Position numbers and translations under genes: made by a program. The notes below the pieces were generated by a model, which did not search any database, was not told the DNA's origin, and was given only the letters and a program-made list of their open reading frames with translations. A stretch of DNA of 64,000 bases from Hexactinellida sp. DTS-2022 (lineage: Eukaryota > Porifera > Hexactinellida): contig JAPNXP010000003.1 of assembly GCA_028753945.1 (NCBI GenBank), positions 5,828,001-5,892,000 of the forward strand, in the 5' to 3' direction. Shown here piece after piece: positions 36,907-45,308 of this stretch; within the stretch, counting starts at the first letter, position 1, and each line of letters starts with the position of its first letter.

Positions 36907-37379
36907 GTACCATTTGGTGAGTGTAGCCTCGTTGATGTTAAATAACACCAGTGACGTCCCTTCTAAGTTCTAACAGTTCTTCATTATTAGGACACGTATT
37001 TAGGTTCCCGTGTTGGATATTAAATTTTAATATATGTAAGTACGGACTAGCAGGTTGTATTAATAAATTGATTTTTTAACACATTGTAACAAATGTATTA
37101 CCGTTGAATAACCAAAGGGTTAACCCTCAAATTAAAACGCCTATGCTTATGAGCTAGCACTTAATTGTTTTCATTTCCACATTGAAACTAATTTGAGAGG
37201 TAAGTTAAGACACAGTGACGGTAAATGTCAATAAATGTTGTTACACCAATTATTCCACTCAATTTATTTTGTCCAAAAATATTGTTTATAATACTAGATA
37301 CCAAAGCTTATTTTAGAGGCTTACATTGAATTAACTAATTTTAATACTATACTCCATAACATATTGAAACATATAAATA

Positions 37380-37500
37380 ACCCATACTGAAATAATTCAA
37401 AATATATTGGAGTATAAATAAACTTGAAAAGTTTTTAGAATTGTATAGCACTTTGCTATACAAATCATAAATTGGAACATTACAGAGAAGATTAGCATCA
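37380..37500 (+). pseudogene. Truncated U6 snRNA pseudogene with promoter
   Basis: The PSE-like block and TATAAATA (30 bp before the start) precede GTATAGC-loop-GCTATAC, then ATTGGAACATTACAGAGA and AGATTAGCAT. U6 homology ends after AGCAT, so the internal stem-loop and 3' end are missing. It lies in the second copy of a roughly 430-bp segment also present at 36106-36540. Confidence 0.75.
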
Positions 37501-37740
37501 GGGCAGGAAATCTGATTTGAATTTGTCGGAATCTGTTGGCTAAATGTAGTTTGAAGCGTTGGCAGTGAAATATCCCCCGCAACAGCTGCCGTACTTCTTC
37601 AACTCTTGTTGAGTTTTTATACCAATTTGTAAGAGTGGTTAATGTTTTCAGGACCAATTCTGTCCCTTCTAAAAGTTGTTCGCTGTTTAATAGCCTCTGT
37701 CGAATTCTATTATACTCTGGCAGTATAATCCTCCATCTTG
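37490..37740 (-). pseudogene. Decayed coding fragment, probably transposon-derived
   Basis: On the minus strand a frame with regular residues (LTTLTNWYKNSTRVEEVRQL) runs for about 60 codons and is then interrupted. It joins the truncated U6 copy at its 3' side. I do not recognise the family; the frame breaks suggest a dead transposon gene. Confidence 0.4.
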
Positions 37741-37768
37741 ATGAATAGAGAAAATTAACTCTCTAGAA

Positions 37769-37840
37769 CAGTGGTTCCCAAACTGGGGTCCGCGGTCCCT
37801 TTGGGGACCGCGAGGTACTTTTTGTAGGACCGCGAGATAG
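37769..37840. mobile_element. hAT-type terminus
   Basis: CAGTGGTTCCCAAACTGGGG followed by GGTCCCTTTGGGGACCGCGA is the classic form of hAT terminal sequence. The opposite end was not located with certainty; the CTGGACCCCAATGGGG near 37985 may belong to it. A second hAT-like end, CAATGGTTCCTAACC, is at about 55350. Confidence 0.6.
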
Positions 37841-38010
37841 TTTAAACAAATTTTTTTAGTATAGATTTATGAATTAACAAAATCATTTATTGTGACTAGA
37901 AAAAGTTAGGAATACAATACTTGCTAGGTATTGGAAATTGGGCTAATAGCACTCTATTGTATCTGACTTCCAGGGACTTTGCCCCTGGACCCCAATGGGG
38001 AGCTTCCAGC

Positions 38011-38274
38011 CAGGGTGACCAGATGTCCTTCTTTTGGAAGGACAGTCCTTCTTTTAAACTAATTGCCTTCTTTTCTTTGCATCCTTTTTTGTCCTAATTG
38101 TCCTTATTTGTCCTTATTTACATTCTTAAATTAGCTAAACCTATAAATATGGCCAAAATATATCATAATACATATTTGTATCTCATAATACAAATACAAT
38201 AACAATATTATTGAACAAAAATGTTTGAATATGAAAAAGTCCTTCTTTTTGACATCGTAGATCTGGACACCCTG
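38011..38274. mobile_element. hAT-like MITE with 8-bp target duplication
   Basis: CAGGGTGACCAGATGTCC at the left and ATCTGGACACCCTG at the right are inverted. Flanks are CTTCCAGC (38003-38010) and CTTCAAGC (38275-38282), an 8-bp duplication with one change. Interior is rich in GTCCTT steps. Confidence 0.85.
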
Positions 38275-38574
38275 CTTCAAGCGCCCCCCAGATCCCCAGC
38301 TAGTGACGCGCTGTTATATACAATCACAACCCCGCTTATGAGTCATGACAAATCCTGGAACGCCCTGGATTCTTTCAACTAATTAGTTTACTAAGGTAAT
38401 AAAGTACGTATTATAGACGTCTTAATTCAGATTCAGCCCAAGGGGAGAAATAATTCTAAAATTATAGCTATACCGACATATTCAATATTCATACCTGCCA
38501 AACTATTCGAAGTAATATTCCTGTACGGGCACCAATTTTCTCTGTACATTGGTCAAAATCCCTGTACACGACGA

Positions 38575-38902
38575 AATGTCCGGGACGAAATGTCCAAGCG
38601 ACGAAATGTCCGGGACGAAATGTCCGGCGACGAAATGTCCAAGCGACGAATTGTCCAAGCGACGAAATGTCCAAGCGACGAAATGTCCGGGACGAAATGT
38701 CCGGCGACGAAATGTCCGGCGACGAAATGTCCAAGCGACGAAATGTCCGGCGACGAAATGTCCAAGCGACGAATTGTCCAAGCGACGAAATGTCCGGCGA
38801 CGAAATGTCCGGCGACGAAATGTCCGGCGACGAAATGTCCGGCGACGAAATGTCCAAGCGACGAAATGTCCGGCGACGAAATGTCCAGCGACGATGTGTC
38901 CG
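38575..38902. repeat. GACGAAATGTCC minisatellite, about 22 units of 14-16 bp
   Basis: Units share GACGAAATGTCC and differ in a short linker: AAGC, GGC or GG. Two units have GAATTGTCC. The array is CpG-rich within AT-rich DNA and open in several frames on both strands, which yields spurious frames (DEMSG repeats) that I do not annotate as genes. It starts directly after a fragment of the CATACCTGCCAAC MITE family. Confidence 0.9.
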
Positions 38903-39099
38903 ATTACCCAATTTATGTGTTGTACAAAAATATGATTTACCTAGAAATATAATGAGGATCCCGGATTGGATGTTGAATGTCGTTGCATAGGTGAATGCAT
39001 ACAGCTTCCACCAATCTACTTTTTGATGGTGACGATGCGGACATCCTGCAGATAGGAAACACCTTGAAGAATTGTACAAGTGTTAATGTCCTTCATTAT

Positions 39100-39423
39100 T
39101 TAGTAACATACTGGCAATGAAGAAGGCAAACCTTTTAACCGTTTCTATGCCTACATTACCGATGCTGGATTTGCATCGGGCAAAACAACCTGAGGTGGTC
39201 TCTTCTTCATTTGGACTTTAGCTTTATAGACCAATTGTCTCTTATCATAGTCCTTGAAGAGAGTGGTAAATTGCTCGGATTACAGCTGCCTGGAATTGGT
39301 GACAGAGATTCCCTTTAGCTTGATCAATGCTTGGGCAAGCTGATCCACTTTAATGCCCCGAGCATCAAATGATTCGTCTACACGGGATTCATCATCTACA
39401 GGAGCATCCGAATCATTGTCGTC
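39100..39423 (-). pseudogene. Decayed fragment of a transposon-associated protein
   Basis: The minus strand encodes a recognisable but broken frame: a DDNDSDAPVDDE acidic stretch, ALIKLKGISVTNSRQL, a stop, then LFKDYDKRQLVYKAKVQM and PPQVVLPDANPASV. It resembles the N-terminal half of large uncharacterised proteins that are repetitive in fish and coral genomes, probably mobile. At least two in-frame stops are visible. Confidence 0.4.
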
Positions 39424-39429
39424 TAATAA

Positions 39430-40945
39430 ACAGACAATGAATTATTTCCTAATTGAAATAACCTGTTATAAATTGGTTATTGCTAACCCCTATTATCTTC
39501 CTTCAATAATAGGGCCAATCATTTCAATTACTACTCCGTCACAAGAAAGGAATGTAAGGTCCTTCTACGTAGTCAACTTCAAATCCCTCATCTATTTCGT
39601 TGTTTAAGATCTCAACTAGTGCCTAACAATCGGGAAACACAGAAGATATAATCCTTCAATTACAATGCAACATAATAGCAATAAACTAAAACTATCACTA
39701 GTTCATTAATTATTACGTTATCGACAACTCGTTTACTCGCTGCTGCTAAGGAACTGTCTCCCTCGAACATGGCAATTGGTTCTGGCTGTAAATTAAGAGG
39801 TTACTTCATTACAAACAAATTGCAGCAATATACTGAAAACACATTCACTAACCTGATCAAATTCGATATCAGAATCTAATTGCATGGTAGTCTAACTAAT
39901 TACAATTATCAGAGATTTAATCATGGTTACGAAATCATGTGACTAGAAATAAAAAATTAAATTTCTTACCTGAGTAGGTTCTTCCGCTAAACTACAATAT
40001 GGCTGTTGTTTGGGGGAGTTACAAAAAGTAGCCTTTAAATCGCTATATCTGTTCGTTATAAGCGGATTTTTTAGTGTTGCTAGACCATGGATATGAGAAA
40101 AATCCGGCTTATGGAAATTATGGAAATTAATCTTGTCATAATTCAGCAACTACTTTGCCCTGTTATATGACAGTTTAACTACCTTGGATTAGTATAACTA
40201 TGGATATTCTAGCCATGATAGTTTAACTACCAATGACAATTCTATAACTTCTTTGTATGACTTCCTAAACTTGTAGTTCCTATTGCATGATGACGCATTC
40301 TTTCTAATAGGCTTTTATGATTGTGTTAGTTACATCATCATTTGTTTCTCAGCGATTTATAGAATGTATGAGGTATAGCGTTGATTGAAAGAATACTATT
40401 TAAACTATCATGGCTAGAATATCCATGGTTATAATAATACAAGGTAGTCAAACTGAAACTGTCATACAACAGCCCAACAATCTATAATTTACACATATCT
40501 AATGGATAGGTCGGGCTTTCAACTCACAAATTTTCAGATAAATCGGTTGATGTTGGTGAAATGGCTATGACTTGACATGGAATTCCCCTTACGTGATCAA
40601 ATGGTGACTTAGCACAATTCTGAAGGTGATATGTAATATGTATACCTTGATACCATATCCCTATCTAGTTATAATACATTTATCAGTTCTATATTTTACA
40701 AGTTAATGTGCTAAAGAAAAATACTATTTGTCAGTAGCTTTATTATGTGATCCATTGTCCATAAAATACACTCAATACTATGGCCTTAGATTTCGAAGGT
40801 CACAAACACACTTATCCTGAAATTTTAACCTAAGGCAATCAAAAAAAGGTTGTCAAATTAGATTTGGGTCTACTATATAGTAATCGGCACAGTAAAAGAC
40901 ATTTTTGAAGGTTTAGCAGTAAATATCGGTAATTGCTCAAAATTT
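39430..40945. other. Intergenic
   Basis: No supported gene. A CATGGATAT/ATATCCATGG pair near 40085 and 40420, each next to a run with ACAGTTT, may be the worn ends of one element. Confidence 0.35.
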
Positions 40946-40954
40946 TTGCAAAAA

Positions 40955-41003
40955 AAAATTAGGAACGCTTCACGATTATGCGTGTCATCCTTGCGCAGGG
41001 GCC

Positions 41004-41043
<40 letters not shown>

Positions 41044-41059
41044 ATAGCCGAAGCTATAC
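40955..41059 (-). ncRNA. U6: U6 spliceosomal snRNA
   Basis: The complement of this segment reads as U6: a 5' stem-loop (GTATAGC, TTCG loop, GCTATAC), then ATATACTAAAATTGGAACGA, the invariant ACAGAGA box followed by AGATTAGC, GGCCCCTGCGCAAGGATGAC, and a GCGTTCC 3' segment running into a T9 stretch (plus-strand A run 40950-40958) that serves as Pol III terminator. All catalytic blocks known for U6 (ACAGAGA, AGC triad, internal stem-loop) are intact. The 5' stem sequence differs from the usual animal GTGCTTGC version on both sides, so pairing is kept. About 105 nt, the normal size. This is likely a functional gene, unlike the U6 fragments at 36.5 and 37.4 kb. Confidence 0.93.
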
Positions 41060-41072
41060 AATAAATATACTT

Positions 41073-41165
41073 TTTAAAATATATTTATACCCCAACATAT
41101 TCTGAATATTAGAATATGGGTTATTAATAAGTTCAATATGTTTTGGAGTATTGTGGTTGTGTATT
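41073..41165 (-). promoter_or_regulatory. U6 type-3 Pol III promoter (PSE, TATA and upstream block)
   Basis: On the minus strand a TATAAATA box (plus-strand 41082-41089) begins 30 bp before the U6 5' G. Immediately upstream is a PSE-like block containing AACCCATATT, AATATTCAGAA and TTGGGGTATAA, and further up a conserved ACAACCACAATACTCC segment. The same blocks at the same spacing occur before the hairpin loci at 42.6 and 44.5 kb and before the U6 fragments at 36.5 and 37.4 kb. This repeated co-occurrence defines the local snRNA promoter. Confidence 0.8.
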
Positions 41166-41465
41166 GAATTGCTAACTTTAGCCAATGCTACAAAGCTAAG
41201 GCTTGCTGTAGATTCTTACTTGCATAGGCTATTACTTATATAGATGCCAATTGATGGTGTGCCTAATACGGGACGAGACAGTCCCGGAAAATCCGGATAC
41301 ATTAATTACGGGACGGGACAGTATTACAGTGCTATTTCGATTATCCGAACTTCGAATAACCGAACTCTTCAATTATCCGAACCACAGTGTACCATGGTCC
41401 ATGGGGTCGATGACTCGATGGGTCATGACTTATGACTCATGACTCATGAGGCCATGACTCATGAA

Positions 41466-41612
41466 ACAATGACCTGTCACTGGAAATTGGTCCCCGAAAA
41501 AATTGGTCTGGGGGACCAAAATTCCATGGAAAATGGTCCTAGGACCAGTTTTGCATGGAATTTTGGTCCCCCCGACCAATTTTTTCGGGGCACAATTTTC
41601 CAGTGACGGGCT
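41466..41612. mobile_element. Near-perfect palindromic MITE
   Basis: GTCACTGGAAA and TTTCCAGTGAC close a palindrome about 140 bp long. The arms carry CCCCGAAAAAATTGGTC and TTTTGGTCCCCC blocks, and the centre is GGTCCTAGGACC. A fragment of the same family is at about 42800-42855. Confidence 0.8.
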
Positions 41613-41619
41613 TATTCAT

Positions 41620-41815
41620 AAAAATCCCAAATTGCAGCTGTACCGACTCATTTCCCTCTAGTGGCACTATCTTTTGGTGGATACTGGTTGGAGTAAATGA
41701 TAGTGCCTCCAAGGAAAATGCTGTCGGCACAGCTGCAATTTTGGATTTTTTTCGCCATGTCATCATCACTATGAAGGTGTTAAATTATTTCAGAAAGGTG
41801 TTTCAGAAGGCAACG
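41620..41815. mobile_element. GCAGCTGT MITE
   Basis: AAATCCCAAATTGCAGCTGT and ACAGCTGCAATTTTGGATTT are inverted, with GGAGGCACTATC-like inner edges. Related copies: about 850-990, 13835-14010, 17060-17210 and 18030-18180. Confidence 0.65.
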
Positions 41816-42299
41816 ACCCTTAGAGTGGTGCAAGTTTTCATTTAGCTCACTTCATTTTTGAGATATTCAAGTTTCAGTAGAATATAATAGGCGATGAGTC
41901 AGCATTATTTATGCACATGTTGGGTGATCACCCAACACCAACCAACCCATTCGAATTATATATATATATTTCACAAAATTGTCAAAACACATTTTTTGAC
42001 GATGTCATCATCACCTCAAGGTGTCAACACCCATTTGTAGAGGTGTTGCGTGGCATAAGAATCAATTGATAAATTGGAAGTTTGTTTCTATCTTGTATCA
42101 TTTCTGAGATTAATGTTATTTACCAAATTAGAATCAATAATTATATAAATTATTAATAATATAACACCAATTTAAATGTCAACTTAATTAAATTTATTAA
42201 GTTTAGTTATTTGGCAGAAATAGTAAATTACAAACCTTGGTACTCGTATCTTGACTAATTTAGTAAAAAAATCCAGTTATTTACTTAAATATCATAAAA

Positions 42300-42600
42300 T
42301 AATAATATAGAAACAATTTCCAAAAAAGCGGGAGTTTGAAAAGTTTGGTGGGAGGTCGGGGGATGGGAGAAAAAAATGCAAAAAATCGGGAGACTCCCGC
42401 CAAATCGGGAGGGCAGGAAACCCTGCAAGCTAAATCTGCGTTGACGAGCTTAGAACGGAGACAACGAATAACCTCGTTTGCTAATGGGGATTTGTTTTTG
42501 ATAGGGGACAATTTCCTCCGAAAATAGTTGCTGGTATTTGTGATAGCAGCATTATTCCTTGATGCGGATCCGTACTTTTGACAACGATTTTTTCTCCACA
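42300..42600. mobile_element. Decayed DNA transposon fragment
   Basis: CGGGAGACTCCCGCC with AAATCGGGAGGG resembles a hAT-type end. The remainder is open on both strands for 60-100 codons, but I do not recognise a domain, so I do not call a gene. Confidence 0.35.
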
Positions 42601-42605
42601 ATTTT

Positions 42606-42645
42606 ATTACCTGTCACAATCACAGTACATATGTGCTCAGGTAAC
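42606..42645 (-). ncRNA. Putative U6-promoter-driven hairpin RNA (copy 1, shortened)
   Basis: The minus strand starts GTTACCTG and ends CAGGTAAT, forming an 8-bp closing stem; the interior keeps TACTGTGATTGTGA from the 3' arm of the copy at 44.5 kb, but most of the 5' arm and the loop are missing. The same promoter precedes it, with the TATA first T (plus 42675) 30 bp before the G. The first downstream T4 on the minus strand is at plus 42522-42525. This is either a derived, shortened gene or a decayed copy. Confidence 0.4.
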
Positions 42646-42654
42646 AATCTAAAT

Positions 42655-42785
42655 ACTCTTCCAAATCTTTTTATACTCCAATATTTTCTGAATATTTAAA
42701 TATTGATTATTTAGATATTTCAATAGGTTGTGGAGTACTATGGTTGTCTTACTTGTCTATGAATTTATTAATAATATCACCCGAT
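42655..42785 (-). promoter_or_regulatory. U6-like PSE+TATA promoter of hairpin copy 1
   Basis: Minus-strand TATAAAAAG at plus 42667-42675, PSE-like AATATTCAGAA and TTGGAGTATAA just upstream, and the ACAACCATAGTACTCCACAA block beyond. About 180 bp here (42600-42785) is duplicated at 44525-44720. Confidence 0.5.
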
Positions 42786-43003
42786 CCAAAAATTTCAGAT
42801 TAGGTCCATTTTCCATGGAAATATGATCCTAGGACCAATTTTTCATTGACAGATTACTATTGTTGTTACATTACAAGCTTTTCACTTTGATATTGTCTAA
42901 CGAAATTACAATTACTATTTAATATATAATTCTAGATTGTAACAATTGAGCAGCCTTGTAGTATGGTAGGCATTAATCAATGTTTACCAGTTTAGATGAA
43001 CAA

Positions 43004-43681
43004 TATATTATACGAGCCCTTCGGTCTCGGTCGCTTTGCGACAGATCGGTGCTACGCACCTCAAGTTAACGGCCGCTATGCGGCCTTACTCCTCACCCTT
43101 TCTGCCATGGAAAATGGCATGGTAGAAAGGGACGTTATATAGATCCCTATATAAGATTTCCATTTTTTTAACTTGTTTTTCATATTCTAAATTTATAAAC
43201 GCGAAATTCGTGTTCAGCATTCTTGTTTACCTATAATACCCGTTGAAAGGAAATTCTAGGTTGATTTTGAATTTCATTAATTTGTTTACCTATTTTGAGT
43301 AAACAACAACATAAAATATTCATATTATAAATTTTTAAACGCGAAAATCGTGTTCGCCATACTTGTTTACCTATAATACCCGTTGAAAGCTAACTTCTAG
43401 GTTGATTTTGAATTTCATTAATTTGTTACTTATTTTAATTTGTTTACTTATTTTGTGTAAACAATAACAACAACAACAAATATTCATATTATAAATTTAT
43501 AAACGTGAAATTCGTATTCAACATACTTGTTTACCTATTATAACATTTGTTACCAATTATAACATTTGACAGTTAGTTTATATCTCATATATTAATGCGG
43601 TTTCTATCCCCCCCGTCACTTTAATACAATCCGGACAAACAAACACACACACACACAACAATTGAGATTTAATAATATAGA
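43004..43681 (-). mobile_element. Helitron-like non-autonomous element, copy B
   Basis: Reverse complement of copy A through the same modules: TCTATATTATTAAATCTC start, GT tract, three tandem units, then the GGCCGC and CTTTCTGCCAT hairpins, ending at GGGCTCGTATAATAT. Confidence 0.65.
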
Positions 43682-43860
43682 TATGCAATTTCTAATTAGG
43701 TTTTCAATATTCCCTGCATTGATTCTGATAGCGATGCACATAATGTACCATCACCATCCAAGTTGATTAAGACCAAAAAGTGAGAATGGATAAATAGTAC
43801 TGTTTGTTTGGACTATGTTTAGTGCATCCTGTTAACAAAGTTAATTAATGCATTTATAGG

Positions 43861-44491
43861 AGGATGTTCTCACAAATCATCTTCCATTGGGATGAGGGCG
43901 AAAATGTTGAGGTTGGAATTAGAAACTGGATCTCCAAATCGCTATTTATTATGAAGGGACGTTTGAAAGATTCACTCCCTATTTTGCACTATCCACACAG
44001 AGGTAAGATACTTGTATGGTAGAAGCTTACTTCAAAAAGTTTATTCCTTTGGTTTTGATAGAACATACCAAGCAATAGAAGAGCTCTTGTTAGCACTGGC
44101 ATGGGCTACAGATTCCCTTGGAGTTCCGTTGTTAAAGGAAGAAATTAAAGAAATCTGGAAGGTGGAACAACGCCATATAAACTGTGTACAGGATCTACCT
44201 GATATACAGTTGTATACTAAAACTGGGTCTATAAAAAAAGGTGACACGATTCTGCCTGTATATCGGTGTGGAAGAGGTTCAACATCTTTAGAATCGTTCC
44301 ACCTGCACCTTCCGAGGTTCATACCGGGAAGCTCTGCAAATCTAGTCAATTTTCAGGCATACCTCCTTGATGGAATTTTTCGTTGGAATTGCGAGCGTGC
44401 TTCTGCAGCTCAGAAGATTTCTAATGCAGCAATCAGGTACACATACCTTACTTGTAAAGTTTGCAGTGAAGCAATAACGACAGAGAAGTAA
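43861..44491 (+). pseudogene. Fragment of a repetitive uncharacterised protein (RGSTSLESFHLHL family)
   Basis: The segment 44012-44491 is an open 159-codon frame with the motifs WKVEQRHINCVQDLP, YRCGRGSTSLESFHLHLPRF and FQAYLLDGIFRWN, typical of large multi-copy, probably transposon-derived proteins known in other animals. Upstream 43861-43980 continues in another frame (WDEGENVEVGIRNW). No start or rest of the protein is present, so this is a broken copy or one exon. It lies between Helitron-like copy B and hairpin copy 2. Confidence 0.5.
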
Positions 44492-44528
44492 TACAAAATT
44501 TTAAAGACAAAGAAATTCTTGAAGGTTC

Positions 44529-44591
44529 GTTACCTGTCACAATCACAGTATGCTAGCAAATGCCTAGCATACTGTGAATGTTTCAGGTAAC
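44529..44591 (-). ncRNA. Putative U6-promoter-driven hairpin RNA (copy 2)
   Basis: The segment is an inverted repeat: two 28-nt arms (GTTACCTG at the tip, CACAGTATGCTAG at the base of the loop) pair at 25 of 28 positions around a 7-nt loop. On the minus strand it is preceded by a TATAAAAAG box whose first T is exactly 30 bp before the hairpin-initial G, and by the same PSE block as the U6 gene. The first T4 run downstream on the minus strand (plus 44495-44498) would end a transcript of about 97 nt. Size and stem resemble a pre-miRNA-like hairpin, but no expression evidence exists. An alternative is a short snap-back element that landed by chance in a U6 locus copy. Confidence 0.55.
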
Positions 44592-44611
44592 AATCTTAAT
44601 ACTTCTCCAAA

Positions 44612-44705
44612 TCTTTTTATACTCCATTTTTTTCTGAATATTTAAATATGGGTTATTTATATATTTCAATAGGTTGTGGAGTACTATGGTTGTCTATGAA
44701 TTTAT
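44612..44705 (-). promoter_or_regulatory. U6-like PSE+TATA promoter of hairpin copy 2
   Basis: Minus-strand TATAAAAAG lies at plus 44613-44621. The PSE-like block upstream carries AACCCATATT, AATATTCAG and TGGAGTATAA, as in the U6 gene at 41 kb, followed upstream by an ACAACCATAGTACTCCACAA block also found at 42.7 kb. Spacing to the hairpin G is 30 bp. Confidence 0.6.
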
Positions 44706-45308
44706 TAATAACATCACATACCCCAACCAACTTCCTATTCAAGGCTAACAAGTAACAAGAATACAGTGCAATTGGTAAGGAGAGTAGTTTTTGGTGACCC
44801 TATACTTGGGTGGCGAGCTTACAATATAGAATGTTGCAGTATACTTTAGTAGTTCAGTCTAGTATAGTGAAAATGATATGTAGAAAATGACAGCATTTTC
44901 TTTGGGGGAAACATGTTAACTGTCAAACCAAAATATAATGTAGTGGCTCCAAAAAGAAACTACCGTATAATGATACATAGTACTGCATACTCATTAATTT
45001 ATATGAGAAATATTATTTTGTTGATAAATGCGGAAACGAAATTGAAGTAATGACTAGCTTACAAAAGTATAGAGGTAACTAAGTTTGTAGATTAGTAGTC
45101 TAGAAATAACTAAGTTACTAACTAAACATTTAATACGAATGAGCATTTGAAATTAACCAATAATTCCCAATATAATGCTAGGTATAATATCCTTAGTAAA
45201 TCTCATATTTGCTGACAGTACAAATAATATACTTGTGACAATAGGTAGAAACACAATCCATCTGAACAAAGGCATAATTAAATTAGAAATAATCTGTTAG
45301 TTGAGAGA

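Larger units (their letters stand above)
36106..37445. repeat. Tandem segmental duplication carrying U6 promoters
   Basis: Segment 36106-36540 recurs at 37032-37445 with few changes (shared starts at AAGTACGGACTAGCAGG and shared ends at GTATAGC). Between the copies lie the U6-derived minisatellite and about 120 bp of unrelated sequence. Confidence 0.75.

Noticed and set aside
38489-39079. Long frames on both strands (DEMSG or FRRLDISSP repeats)
   Set aside because: They only translate the GACGAAATGTCC minisatellite, which lacks stops in several frames; no non-repeat domain is present.
42281-42601. Minus-strand frame with SPLANEVIRCLRS
   Set aside because: Looks transposase-like in places, but both strands are equally open and no family could be recognised, so it is not called a gene.
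44529-44591. Seed similarity of the hairpin arm (UCACAGU) to miR-27-type miRNAs
   Set aside because: A seven-base match in an unplaced genome is expected by chance; homology is not supported.
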